Positions 41,850-50,894 of a stretch of DNA of 64,000 nt are shown here, piece by piece. Position 1 is the first letter of the stretch; the number at the start of each line of letters is the position of its first letter. Source of the DNA: Candidatus Geocrenenecus huangii (GTDB lineage Archaea; Thermoproteota; Nitrososphaeria_A; Caldarchaeales; Wolframiiraptoraceae); contig JALNKM010000002.1 of assembly GCA_023268155.1 (NCBI GenBank), positions 1-64,000 of the forward strand. The letters run 5' to 3'. The translations under genes were made by a program, and so were the position numbers. The notes under the pieces were generated by a model. The model saw only the letters and a list, made by a program, of their open reading frames with translations, ran no database searches and had not been told where the DNA came from.

Positions 41850-42536
41850 CTATTTCATGTTAAGTATATAGTACTCTAGTATTGTTAAGATTCTCGAGGC
41901 AACCGTCCAAGCTTCAAGCGGTTGACTCCACACACTTATCATGATGTCTGCATTATTCTTAGTTTCTTCTTCGAAATCCCCACGAGGAAAACCTCCGAGA
42001 ATCAGCATAGGCTTCTTATACATAGTTATCTTCTCCCCAATCTCGCTCCACTTCATCTGTAAACCATCTTCGGATAACAGTATCTTCACGTCAGGATTCA
42101 CTCTCTCAACTATGTCTCTAAGACTTCCTTCTTCAAGCTTCAATAGTACTCGGCCTCCTGATTCTACTACTGGATATTTGTAGAGCTTCTCTACTAGGCC
42201 TTTGAATCTTTCGTATATTCTGGGAAGCTTTGTAGCGGGGTTAACATATATTATGTGGCCGCTTTGAGCTTGAACATATGTCTCCACGTAGTTTGATTTG
42301 TTTAGAGGAGACCCAAGAATCTCCAGCAATGTGAAATGTGTGATGTCGGGTCTCCCCCTCTTCCACGCCTTCTCAAGATTAAGCATAGCTGTGTGGTGGT
42401 AAGATCTATCTAGGAGCACTTCAGTAGGTTTTTTACCCCTTCTCCTGGCATATGAAACTACAGATGGATGGTTAGCAATCTCTCTAGGGACAGGTTCTAG
42501 AGCAGCTTCGACAATTACAAAATATAGTTTCTCCAC
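41850..42536 (-). CDS. nep1: 16S rRNA (pseudouridine-N1)-methyltransferase Nep1
   Basis: A 228-residue SPOUT-class enzyme that methylates a pseudouridine in helix 35 of small-subunit rRNA and helps ribosome assembly. Key segments are EVLLDRSYHHTAM, RGRPDITHFTLLEILGSPLNK, IYVNPATKLPRIYERFKGL and the knot motif PMLILGGFPRGDFEEE. Length and order match archaeal Nep1/Emg1. It is convergent with the TSUP gene (5-base gap) and divergent from the Rpp21 gene. Confidence 0.93.
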   Translation of the reverse strand: MEKLYFVIVEAALEPVPREIANHPSVVSYARRRGKKPTEVLLDRSYHHTAMLNLEKAWKRGRPDITHFTLLEILGSPLNKSNYVETYVQAQSGHIIYVNPATKLPRIYERFKGLVEKLYKYPVVESGGRVLLKLEEGSLRDIVERVNPDVKILLSEDGLQMKWSEIGEKITMYKKPMLILGGFPRGDFEEETKNNADIMISVWSQPLEAWTVASRILTILEYYILNMK

Positions 42537-42624
42537 GCTGGCCCCCTAAAGAAAATAGCGAAGAAGAATAAAATGATAAATTATTAAGGATGTTGTGTAT
42601 CGAGTTAGGTAGGTAGCCGGCGGA

Positions 42625-42969
42625 TTGGTTTCTAGGGAATTGAAGAAGATTGCTTTAGACAGGGTTTGCAGGTTGATGGACTTTGCTAGAAAGCATGCAA
42701 TTGAGAAACCTGAGATCGCGAGAGAAGCTGCATTATTGGCTATGCGTATAGCGCAGAAAGCTAGAGTTAGAATGCCCAGAAAATACAAGAGAATGTTCTG
42801 CAAAAAATGTGGAACGCTATTTTGGACACCATACTCTTTCACTGTAAGAATAAGAGATAGAAGAAGCACGCATATAGTAATAAAATGTTTAAAATGCGGA
42901 TACATCAAGAGAATACCTGTAAAGAAGAGATCTAGATCAATATACAGAGCTCCTACTCAGAAAACATAA
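42625..42969 (+). CDS. rnp4: RNase P protein component 4 (Rpp21)
   Basis: A 114-residue archaeal Rpp21/Rpr2 that binds the specificity region of RNase P RNA. N-terminal helices AIEKPEIAREAALLAMRIAQKARVRMP lead to a zinc ribbon with C59/C62 (FCKKCG) and C88/C91 (KCLKCG). A basic tail ends the protein. The TTG at 42625 is the likely start. Divergent from nep1, with about 90 bases between. It leads a block of ribosome-related genes. Confidence 0.92.
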   Translation: MVSRELKKIALDRVCRLMDFARKHAIEKPEIAREAALLAMRIAQKARVRMPRKYKRMFCKKCGTLFWTPYSFTVRIRDRRSTHIVIKCLKCGYIKRIPVKKRSRSIYRAPTQKT

Positions 42970-43089
42970 GGGAGTAATAAAAAATAGGACCTATAACCTG
43001 ATAAAACTCTAAAGGGCTCCCAGATTCAATTGAAACTTTGAAGTTTCAGATATATTTAATAATAGATGAATGAAGTTTTTCACTAAAGG

Positions 43090-43527
43090 ATGGTGTCCCC
43101 AGTGTCTTCGGTTGATGCATGGAAGCTGATAGAGAAAGTTGCAAACTACTTAAAAGATAATAAAGTTATCGAGCCCCCTCCTTGGGCTATGTTCGTTAAG
43201 ACGGGGGTTCATAAGGAGCGCCCTCCACAAAACCCCGATTGGTGGTATATTAGAGCTGCATCCATCATGAGGAAGCTATACTTGAAAGGACCCCTCGGAG
43301 TATCTAGGTTGAGGACGTTCTATGGAGGTAAGCATAGGCTAGGTCATCATCCACCTAAATTCGCTAAAGGCGGCGGTTCAGTGATCAGGAAAATCATACA
43401 ACAACTTGAAGCCGCTGGATTAATGGAGAAAGCAGATAGGAAGGGTAGAAGATTAACTAGTAAGGGTAGAGAACTCTTAGAAGAGGCGGCTAAAGCCATA
43501 ATAAAAACAGAAGCACGAAAAACATAA
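43090..43527 (+). CDS. rps19e: Ribosomal protein eS19
   Basis: A 145-residue small-subunit protein. Conserved eS19 features: PPPWAMFVKTGVHKERPPQNPDWWYIRAASIMRKLY, LGVSRLRTFYGGKHRLGHHPPKFAKGGGSVIRKI and QQLEAAGLMEKADRKGR. ATG at 43090 gives a start two residues longer than the GTG-derived variants; a later start at residue 5-6 is possible. It is separated by 230 bases from the next gene, unlike the usual tight eS19-PDCD5-eL39 order. Confidence 0.95.
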   Translation: MVSPVSSVDAWKLIEKVANYLKDNKVIEPPPWAMFVKTGVHKERPPQNPDWWYIRAASIMRKLYLKGPLGVSRLRTFYGGKHRLGHHPPKFAKGGGSVIRKIIQQLEAAGLMEKADRKGRRLTSKGRELLEEAAKAIIKTEARKT

Positions 43528-43768
43528 CTCCACGGAAATAGTCTATAAGATATGTATTCTCGATTGTTAGAATACGCTACTTATCCGTAGCTAGAAAAGG
43601 AATTCGAACCCACCTATTAGAATATTATCTCAACGTGTAACCTGCTCCATCTATGAGAAGCCTGCCTAGATTAACGATAAACGTACCTACCTCTACTAAA
43701 CGCTATGATAGAAATGGGAAAGCTATAGTTTAGTTAGATAATCTTTAAACTATCCTTTGTCTGATATT

Positions 43769-44110
43769 ATGTGGGTGGAAATGACTATCCCTATTGATGA
43801 AGATGAGTTGGAGAAGATTAGAATGAAGAAGATGATGGAACTTCAGCAGAAAGCCGCTGAAGAAGAAAAGAGAAAGAGGGAAGAAGAAAAAACTGCTGCT
43901 CTACGTATCATTCTCACTCCAGAGGCTAGACAGAGGCTTGCAAATCTACGTCTCGTTAGACCTGAGCTTGTAGAACAGCTCGAAGAACATTTAATTAGAA
44001 TTGCTCAAACTGGCAGAATAAATCTACCGATAACGGATGAGATACTTAAAGAAATATTGAAGAAACTAGATTCTGAAAGAAGAAGAGAAATACGGATAAT
44101 TAGGAAGTAG
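43769..44110 (+). CDS. PDCD5-family DNA/ribosome-associated protein
   Basis: An archaeal PDCD5 (TFAR19) homologue. Residues ELEKIRMKKMMELQQKAAEEEKRKREEE form the charged N-terminal helix. LTPEARQRLANLRLVRPELVEQLEEHLIRIAQTGRINLPITDE is the conserved core. The open frame reaches TTG at 43757, but a TATA element (TTTAAAC at 43744-43750) sits too close to it. ATG at 43769 or 43781 fits better. The gene belongs to the archaeal eS19-PDCD5-eL39-eL31 neighbourhood. Confidence 0.87.
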   Translation: MWVEMTIPIDEDELEKIRMKKMMELQQKAAEEEKRKREEEKTAALRIILTPEARQRLANLRLVRPELVEQLEEHLIRIAQTGRINLPITDEILKEILKKLDSERRREIRIIRK

Positions 44111-44218
44111 TATCCCAGCTTGTATAAATATGAAAAAGTTCATACCCAGTAGGCAGCCTAGTATCGATCCTTAAAGATTATACTCATATACAAGTTCTTC
44201 CATGGATTTTAGGAAGAG

Positions 44219-44374
44219 ATGACCATTCGTACTCTCGCTTTAAAGAAGAAACTATCGAAAGCTTTGAGGAGGGCTTGGCCTGTTCCTGCATGGGTTATAG
44301 TCAAGACCAGACGTAAATTTAGAACTCACTCTAAATCTAGGCATTGGAGGAGAAGCGGTAAAATAAAGACCTAG
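44219..44374 (+). CDS. rpl39e: Ribosomal protein eL39
   Basis: A 51-residue basic protein: LALKKKLSKALRRAWPVPAW, VIVKTRRKFRTHSK and RHWRRSGKIK. The VPxWVIVKT and RHWRR segments identify eL39, which lines the exit tunnel. It is short, so it is easily missed in frame lists. ATG at 44219 is preceded by GGAAG six bases upstream. It starts 108 bases after the PDCD5 gene and 15 bases before eL31. Confidence 0.93.
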   Translation: MTIRTLALKKKLSKALRRAWPVPAWVIVKTRRKFRTHSKSRHWRRSGKIKT

Positions 44375-44389
44375 AAATGGTGATGCTAG

Positions 44390-44674
44390 ATGAGCGAGAT
44401 AGAGATCGAGAGAGAATACGTTATTCCGTTAAGAGATGCCTATGAGGCTTCTAGAACTAGAAGAGCTAGAAGAGCCATAAACATAATTAAGGAATTTGCG
44501 AGAAGACACATGAAAGCAGAGATTGTAAAGATCTCTAACAAAGTAAATAGCCTAATATGGAGTAGAGGTATAAAGAAACCACCCAGAAGAATAAAAGTAG
44601 TTATGAGAAAAGATAAGGAAGGAGTAGTAGAAGTACTACTCCCAGCAGAGGCAAAAGAAGAGAAGAAAGAGTAA
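44390..44674 (+). CDS. rpl31e: Ribosomal protein eL31
   Basis: A 94-residue large-subunit protein. EREYVIPLRDAYEASRTRRARRAINIIKEFARRHMK and VNSLIWSRGIKKPPRRIKVVM are the conserved eL31 segments, with an acidic tail. It follows eL39 by 15 bases. In many archaea eIF6 comes next; here the strand switches to a DNA methyltransferase three bases beyond its stop. Confidence 0.95.
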   Translation: MSEIEIEREYVIPLRDAYEASRTRRARRAINIIKEFARRHMKAEIVKISNKVNSLIWSRGIKKPPRRIKVVMRKDKEGVVEVLLPAEAKEEKKE

Positions 44675-44677
44675 AGG

Positions 44678-45619
44678 CTATAACTCATTCATATCCTTGA
44701 TTATTTTCTTCGCTATCTTCTTTGAAAGTGGTGGAGGGACAGCTTCACCTACCTGGTCAAACTGTCTATCAACTCCACCGTAAAAAACGTGATTATCTGG
44801 GAAACCCATAAGCCTAGCTTGTTCCCTAACAGTGAGAAGCCTATGCTCGTATGGATGAATGAACCTAGCTTTACCATATATTGTGGGAGCAATCTTCTTA
44901 GGGTTTAGCCTAGTCCAGTTATATCTTATATTTCCTCTACCATCTCTAAACTTGTATAATGATTGACCCCATCTAAGCCTCTTAATCCTCGACAAACGAC
45001 TCTTCCCAATACTTATTATGGAATGATTCGGGAGAGAACCCGGCGGAGGTAGATCACCCAATACTTCTTGAACACACTTTGGAGTCTCCTCCATCCCCGA
45101 GAGATCAATCTCAAGATTGGATATGAATACTCTCCTACGTCTAGAGGGTGTACCATACTTCTCCGCTTCCAACATATTAAAGTGGGTTTCGTAGCCAACC
45201 CTATTGAATATTTTCCTGATCATGGATCCCAACGGCTCAGAGACAAGCTCAGGCACATTCTCTAAAATATAGATTCTGGGCTTAAGCTCGTCCACTAGTC
45301 TAGTGAACTCTAGGACGAGTCTTCCCTGTCGGTCTGTGAATAGTCTATCATATGGATCAACCATTCTTTTAGGGTTTATGCTTGTAAATGGTTCGCATGG
45401 TGGGCCACCGATTACAACATCTACTTCCCCTACCGTCTTCAGTATGTCTCTTCCAGATATTCTTTTAACATCTTCAGCGAATACTATTGCATCTGGGAAG
45501 TTCGCTCTATACGTTTTAACTACGTGAGGATGGTTTTCTATTGCTGCTAGAATGCAGTTCCTAAAACCTAGGCTAAATCCTCCAGCTCCACTGTATACGT
45601 CTAGAATTTTTAAGTTCAA
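44678..45619 (-). CDS. Solitary DNA (cytosine-5) methyltransferase
   Basis: A 313-residue C5-methyltransferase. Motif I DVYSGAGGFSLGF, motif IV GGPPCEPF with catalytic C75 (glutamate where Q is usual), motif VI ENVPEL, motif VIII-like PSRRRRVFI and motif X VGEAVPPPLS are all present. A short target-recognition region lies between VIII and IX. It is the minimal size of M.HhaI-type enzymes. No cognate nuclease lies nearby; the HSDR_N-like gene is 35 kb away and lacks a complete motif. The 3' end is convergent with eL31, three bases apart. Regulatory or defence roles are both open. Confidence 0.92.
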   Translation of the reverse strand: MNLKILDVYSGAGGFSLGFRNCILAAIENHPHVVKTYRANFPDAIVFAEDVKRISGRDILKTVGEVDVVIGGPPCEPFTSINPKRMVDPYDRLFTDRQGRLVLEFTRLVDELKPRIYILENVPELVSEPLGSMIRKIFNRVGYETHFNMLEAEKYGTPSRRRRVFISNLEIDLSGMEETPKCVQEVLGDLPPPGSLPNHSIISIGKSRLSRIKRLRWGQSLYKFRDGRGNIRYNWTRLNPKKIAPTIYGKARFIHPYEHRLLTVREQARLMGFPDNHVFYGGVDRQFDQVGEAVPPPLSKKIAKKIIKDMNEL

Positions 45620-45769
45620 TAATCAGCGTTAGGATCATAGTGTAGCCAAAATTTTAACATAATCCCACTCTTTACGTTTACCTGACTATTGGGAATATCG
45701 ATATTTCAAGCTGTATCGATGTTTTAATCTTTTACTTATTTAGCTTAACCTTATGGATAATCTTTCTTC

Positions 45770-47227
45770 TTAATCGTGGAGAGCTGGGACTCCCTTTATG
45801 ATTATTGATACGATTGGGTAGTTCAGGAACCCTAGTATTATTACTAGGAGTAACAGTATGCTCATCGGAGCTATCATTGTTGACGGAGCATCATGGATTT
45901 TGGACAAGTCGTGTTTAGGTTGTAGGAAGAAGACCGCTCTAATCATTCTTAGATAGTATCCAGCTGTTAGAGCAGTGTTCGCTATAGCTATAGCCGTATA
46001 GACCGTTAGACCTGCGTCGACGCCTCCGCTAAATATCATCCATTCACTTGCAAATCCTCCGAGGGGGGGTGTACCGGCAATAGATAAGGCTCCGACGAGC
46101 ATGGCAGTGACGGTTATAGGCATTCGGGAAGCTAGCCCTCCCAGCTTATTCAAGTCTCTTTCATTCACTACGTGGATTATTACTCCCGAGCACATAAAGA
46201 GGAGGCCTTTAGCAAATCCGTGATTCAGCACATGGAATATTCCTCCGGCTACACCTATTGGGGCTAGGGACACTAATCCAAACAATATGTATCCTACCTG
46301 GCTAATGCTACTGTATGCTAGGATTCTCTTAACGTCTGTCTGGACCAGGGCCATGATCCCTCCCCATATCATGGATATTAATGCGAGAATGATTACCGGG
46401 ATATTGATTAACGGTATAAGCTGATTGAATAATCCTATTAGTATTCTGACGATAAGGTATGCTCCAGTCTTTATCATCACGCCACTTAACAATACACTTA
46501 TAGGTGTTGGAGCTTCAGCGTGAGCATCGGGGAGCCATGTATGAAATGGGAAGACGGCCATTTTAACAGCCGCACCGATAAAGATTAAGATAGCTATGTA
46601 GAGGTTCTCAGTTCTCTCTGTCATGAGTGTTGACAACTGTGAGATCTCGAGAGTGCCATGTAATGCATAGATCCAGATTATGCCGAATAGCATGGCTAAT
46701 GCTCCAGCATGAGTGAATACGAAGTACTTGAAGCCAATTACTCTAGGTCTCCCTGTACCCCAGTAGGCTATGAGGAAGTAGCTTGGGATAAGCATGAGCT
46801 CCCAAAATATGTAGAGGAGAAATAGGTTTGTAGCTAAAACTACTCCGAGCATCCCTGCGTTGAACATTAGAAGTAAAGCCATGTAGGCCGCATATCCATG
46901 CTCATGCTCCATATACTTCGTAGAGTATATCGTTGCGAGGAAGCCCATTAAAGAGATAAGTAGAGCGAAAGGATAGCTGGTTGAATCTAGTAGAAATCCG
47001 AGTCTAAGATTAAATGCAGGAATCCATGAATATTCTTCGTAGACCCGTTGTCCACTGTAGATAGTGTTGAAGAAGTATGCGACAATTACGAACGGGATGG
47101 CTGAGATAATTATGCTTAAAGTGTCTCCAAGCTTTTTTGAATTATTGGTGGCTATGTAGATTAGTGGGGAGAGTATCAGCTGGATGAAGACCGCGATGCT
47201 TAGTTGGAAGCTACTCACTATATCCAT
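45770..47227 (-). CDS. nuoM: Complex I NuoM / Mrp-type antiporter-like subunit
   Basis: A 485-residue polytopic protein, about 14 helices. The proton-channel motifs of the NuoL/M/N family are present: YIFWELMLIPSYFLIAYWG with the key glutamate, AVKMAVFPFHTWLPDAHAEAPTPISVLLSG with the lysine, and QTDVKRILAYSSISQVGY and HVLNHGFAKGLLFM. It begins one base before the NuoL stop, so the two are translationally linked. It could serve complex I, a membrane hydrogenase or an Mrp-type antiporter; no other subunit is in the window. Confidence 0.87.
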   Translation of the reverse strand: MDIVSSFQLSIAVFIQLILSPLIYIATNNSKKLGDTLSIIISAIPFVIVAYFFNTIYSGQRVYEEYSWIPAFNLRLGFLLDSTSYPFALLISLMGFLATIYSTKYMEHEHGYAAYMALLLMFNAGMLGVVLATNLFLLYIFWELMLIPSYFLIAYWGTGRPRVIGFKYFVFTHAGALAMLFGIIWIYALHGTLEISQLSTLMTERTENLYIAILIFIGAAVKMAVFPFHTWLPDAHAEAPTPISVLLSGVMIKTGAYLIVRILIGLFNQLIPLINIPVIILALISMIWGGIMALVQTDVKRILAYSSISQVGYILFGLVSLAPIGVAGGIFHVLNHGFAKGLLFMCSGVIIHVVNERDLNKLGGLASRMPITVTAMLVGALSIAGTPPLGGFASEWMIFSGGVDAGLTVYTAIAIANTALTAGYYLRMIRAVFFLQPKHDLSKIHDAPSTMIAPMSILLLLVIILGFLNYPIVSIIIKGVPALHD

Positions 47228-49144
47228 TTACCACAACCCTCCATAGAGGAACGTTAAGAATATTATGATTAAGACAGCTACACCTAGGAGTAGCCCTCCG
47301 ATATTTATGTTGCTACTGCCAGTCTGTATATTCCTCAAGATATTTACAGCGCTCTTAACACCATCAGCAACCAAGTAGTTAAATCTATCAATGCCCCCAT
47401 CTTCTATGCTCCTCCTCAAGATGCTTGAAAACCATATAAAGCCATCAATGATCTTGTAGTATAATGCGTCAATGTAGTACCTATTGCTGAGTATCTTATG
47501 GAGCGTGTATCCGAAGCCGCCCGCCCTAAAATATTCAGGAGGAATGATCTTACTGAAGTAGACAACGTATACCGTTATAGCTCCCGAGATGATTATTCCA
47601 GCTGATGTAAGTAATGTTGGTAGACTCGTAGTGTGATGCATATGCATTCCTAGGTAATCTGGGAACCCATGTATTATTTCTGAGACTATTCCTGAAATAG
47701 TTGCACCTACTGCCAAGACTATTAAGGGTATAGTCATGATGGGCGGGGATTCATGTAGGTGGCCGTGACCACCTCCATGATTATGATGATTAGAGGGAGC
47801 GAGGAATATCTTGTAGATCCATCTAAGAATGTAGATAAATGTGAGGATGGATGTAAAAGTGATTAATAGGTAGATTGGAAGGTTCCCAGCCTCTAGCGCT
47901 GCCTCAATTATCAAGTCTTTACTGAAGAATCCGGAGAAAGGAGGTATACCCGCTAATGCAAGCGCTCCAACCATTGATGTCGAGAATGTTATTGGCATTA
48001 CTTTTACGAGTCCACCCATTTCATCGATGTTTGTTGTTCCAACTGCGTGCATGACGGAGCCTGCGGCCAAGAATAGTAATGCTTTGAAAAGTGAATGGTT
48101 AAGTATGTGGAATGTGCTGGCCACCCATCCTAGCTCAGAAGCTAGTCCGAGAGATGCAAGCATCAATCCGAGCTGGCTGATAGTAGAATATGCTATCACC
48201 CTCTTGATATCCGTCATGACCAAACCCATCGTTGCAGCAAAGAACGCTGTTACTGCACCTATGTAAGCTACCGTTAGATACCATTGATGAAGTGTGGCTG
48301 GGGGAAATTCTTCAAAAGGTATGATCGTTAAAGTTAAACGTGCTGTCAGATATATTCCAGCCTTAACCATAGTAGCCGCATGTATCAATGCGCTTACGGG
48401 CGTGGGGCCTTCCATAGCGTCGGGAAGCCAAACGTGTAGAGGTATTTGAGCAGATTTACCCACAGCTCCACCGAATAGTAAGATAAGGATTAAAGTCAGT
48501 AATGGTAGGCCTACTGTGCCTTCTCTTAACCCGTGTGCAAGAGCGTGGCTTATCTCTGAGTAGTTAAACGTGCCGAACATCGAGAAAAGTATCACTATTC
48601 CTATAAGCATCATCACATCTCCTATCCTAGTAGTTATGAACGCCTTGATGCCTGCATGAGCTGCCTCAGGCTTCCTGTAGTAGAATCCTATTAATGCATA
48701 CGAACATAATCCTACTATCTCCCAGAAAATATATGTTTGTAGAAAGTTGTCAGCCATTACAAGCCCTGTCATCCCTCCGATGAAGAAGACCATGAAGAAA
48801 TAGTATCTAGGTAATCCTTCTTCATGAGACATATACCCTACCGAATAGACGATGATCCAGGCGCCGATGAACGTGGCGATAGAAGCCATTAATACTGAGA
48901 GTGGATCTACTAGGACTCCTGCTTCTATGAATCCCCTCGGAGTAGGAATCCAAGGAAAACTCTCAACCCATGACTTTCCACCCCAGACATCGGGAATCAT
49001 TGAGAGAGCAAAGAATGAAGCAAGGAAAACTACTGTTATAGAATATGCTTCTCCTACTCTTTTACCAAGTTTAAAGAATAATGGAACAAATACGCATCCG
49101 ATAAGCGGGATTACCCATGAAAGCCAAGGCGAATATGGAAGCAA
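47228..49144 (-). CDS. nuoL: Complex I NuoL / MrpA-type antiporter-like subunit
   Basis: A 638-residue subunit, longer than NuoM because it includes the C-terminal amphipathic arm region. Family motifs: FWEIVGLCSYALIGFYYRKPEAAHAG, AVGKSAQIPLHVWLPDAMEGPTPVSALIHAATMVKAG, TDIKRVIAYSTISQLGLML and FHILNHSLFKALLFLAAG. A histidine-rich loop (NHHNHGGGHGHLHE) near residue 455 may bind metal or be a flexible linker. It is the first gene of a two-gene unit with NuoM and has a TTG start. No nuoK, nuoJ or nuoN flanks it. Confidence 0.88.
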   Translation of the reverse strand: MLPYSPWLSWVIPLIGCVFVPLFFKLGKRVGEAYSITVVFLASFFALSMIPDVWGGKSWVESFPWIPTPRGFIEAGVLVDPLSVLMASIATFIGAWIIVYSVGYMSHEEGLPRYYFFMVFFIGGMTGLVMADNFLQTYIFWEIVGLCSYALIGFYYRKPEAAHAGIKAFITTRIGDVMMLIGIVILFSMFGTFNYSEISHALAHGLREGTVGLPLLTLILILLFGGAVGKSAQIPLHVWLPDAMEGPTPVSALIHAATMVKAGIYLTARLTLTIIPFEEFPPATLHQWYLTVAYIGAVTAFFAATMGLVMTDIKRVIAYSTISQLGLMLASLGLASELGWVASTFHILNHSLFKALLFLAAGSVMHAVGTTNIDEMGGLVKVMPITFSTSMVGALALAGIPPFSGFFSKDLIIEAALEAGNLPIYLLITFTSILTFIYILRWIYKIFLAPSNHHNHGGGHGHLHESPPIMTIPLIVLAVGATISGIVSEIIHGFPDYLGMHMHHTTSLPTLLTSAGIIISGAITVYVVYFSKIIPPEYFRAGGFGYTLHKILSNRYYIDALYYKIIDGFIWFSSILRRSIEDGGIDRFNYLVADGVKSAVNILRNIQTGSSNINIGGLLLGVAVLIIIFLTFLYGGLW

Positions 49145-49363
49145 TAATCTTCACCGACCTCATACCATATAGATGAGCCATCATTTAGATTTTTCTTATG
49201 GAACGATCATCCAACTCGAGATACAGGTTTTAGGCTATCAAGTTAAAGGTCGGCTCATTCATGAATGATGAGACAGTATCCTCCTATCAATTAATAACCT
49301 AATCAAATAAGCCAGACAGACTCTTATCCAAACTCATAGATGAAATAGGAGATATACCTTAAC

Positions 49364-49988
49364 TTGACAGTAATAATGCAAAAGAAAAACTTTAAAATCC
49401 ATAGTACAATCTTGAATGAGAACAATGAGCATAAGAAAACCTCACTTTTCAAGATATACAGAAGAAAGCAGATAAGCTACGTGAGCTATTTCAGAAGTTT
49501 CCTTCTTGGCAGTCTTCTGAAAGCTTTCTTTTTTAAAAACGAGTTCGCTCCATTAATCGCTACTATATGTGATGAACAAATAAGGTCTGAAGATGCATGG
49601 AGTTTTCCTGAATGGTTAAATAATAAGTTAGGGACGCTTGAACTATCTGAGCTGTGTAAATTGGAGCGCAAGGAGTTCAAGAAGTATTTGGAGGGGTATT
49701 TAAATGTAAAGTGGCCGAGCGGCATGAAGAAAGAAGATAGACGAAAATATCTGGAAAAGACTTCACAGCATTTGTATAATGCCCTTAACTTTTTCTCGCG
49801 AGAAGGGAAGACGCCAGTAACGATGTTTGAGAATAGGGAATATTCGTCTCTTGAAATCTACTTTATGTTAAGAAGATTGCCTGGGTTTGGTCCAAAGAAG
49901 GCTAGCATGATAACTAGAGACTGAATATTGTCACGAAAGAAATCCTAACTGCGATGGATGCCCAATTGTAGAGACTAGTGGATTATGA
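49364..49988 (+). pseudogene. Endonuclease III-like remnant
   Basis: The frame from 49364 encodes 186 residues, ending with the helix-hairpin-helix LPGFGPKKASMITRD and a TGA at 49922. In homologues this hairpin is followed by the catalytic-aspartate region. In another frame, 49943-49988 then reads NPNCDGCPIVETSGL, which is the C-x2-C iron-sulphur tail of endonuclease III. The middle section, with the catalytic Asp and two cysteines, is missing. So it is a deleted and frameshifted DNA glycosylase/AP-lyase. The N-terminal part (residues ~55-75, FAPLIATICDEQIRSEDAW) matches the family's first helices. Confidence 0.68.
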
Positions 49989-50033
49989 TTAGAGAATAGT
50001 TAATACTACAATTTTCAAAATTATTAAGAAGAG

Positions 50034-50894
50034 TTGAGAAGGCGTTTCTATATTCTTCAGGGTGGGCTCGCAGGATTCTTCTTTGGTACTTCAGCCATCT
50101 TTATCCGTTATCTACCTCTTATGGATTCTTTTACGATAGGCTTCTATAGGCTCATGATCGCTACAACGATCTTGACGGCTTTATCCGGAATATTCTACAA
50201 GACAGCTTTAGTTGAAACTTTCAAGGATAGAGGTTTCAGAGCATCCCTGCTTGGAGTAGTTATCGGTGGGCATTTTGCAGCATATATTAGTTCCGTTAAA
50301 CATACAACCATTATGAATGCAACCGTCTTAACAAATACGACCCCAATATTTGCATCGGTCTTCTCATGGATCTTTTACAGTGTTAGGCCGAGTCTCAGAA
50401 GCGGGTTAGGGATCACGATATCCTTAATCGGCATGATCACGATATTCTGGAGGGCTGGAGACAGAGGCGCAAACATCGTCGGAGACATTGAGGCAGTTGT
50501 TGCAGCATTACTATGGGCGTTATATCTCGTTTTCGGGAGGGAAGTAAGGATTAAGTCTCATCCAATAACGATAATGATCCCAATATATATCTCATCCTCC
50601 ATCCTGCTAGTATTCTCCGGGCTCATCTTCGGGGATCCTAGGCTACCTCTAGTAGACGAGGTTCCAGCTATACTTGGATTAGCGGTTTTCCCAACAACTC
50701 TAGGTCATACACTCTCCTTTAGTTCTCTTAAGGGGTTACAACCATACCAGACAGCTATACTATCATTGCTAGAGCCGGTCGTGGCAACGCTCCTCGCGAT
50801 ACCATTATTCAACGAGGTGCCTACAATTGACGCATTGCTGGGCGCATCGTTGATATTCGCTGGAATATATCTGGTCGTGAGCTTAGAGCGTTAA
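50034..50894 (+). CDS. EamA/DMT-family transporter
   Basis: A 286-residue drug/metabolite transporter with ten helices in two repeated halves. FFFGTSAIFIRYLPLMDSFTIGFYRL is the first EamA repeat. SSVKHTTIMNATVLTNTTPIF is characteristic of the family, and VVAALLWALYLVFGR opens the second repeat. The end reads LLEPVVATLLAIPLFNEVPTI then GASLIFAGIYLV. The substrate is unknown. The gene converges with the ornithine cyclodeaminase homologue (4-base overlap). Start is TTG at 50034. Confidence 0.9.
   Translation: MRRRFYILQGGLAGFFFGTSAIFIRYLPLMDSFTIGFYRLMIATTILTALSGIFYKTALVETFKDRGFRASLLGVVIGGHFAAYISSVKHTTIMNATVLTNTTPIFASVFSWIFYSVRPSLRSGLGITISLIGMITIFWRAGDRGANIVGDIEAVVAALLWALYLVFGREVRIKSHPITIMIPIYISSSILLVFSGLIFGDPRLPLVDEVPAILGLAVFPTTLGHTLSFSSLKGLQPYQTAILSLLEPVVATLLAIPLFNEVPTIDALLGASLIFAGIYLVVSLER

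Noticed and set aside
43590-43660. A T-arm-like sequence on the minus strand (GGTGGGTTCGAATTCC), possible tRNA
   Set aside because: The stem does not pair fully, and no D arm, anticodon arm or acceptor match exists around it.
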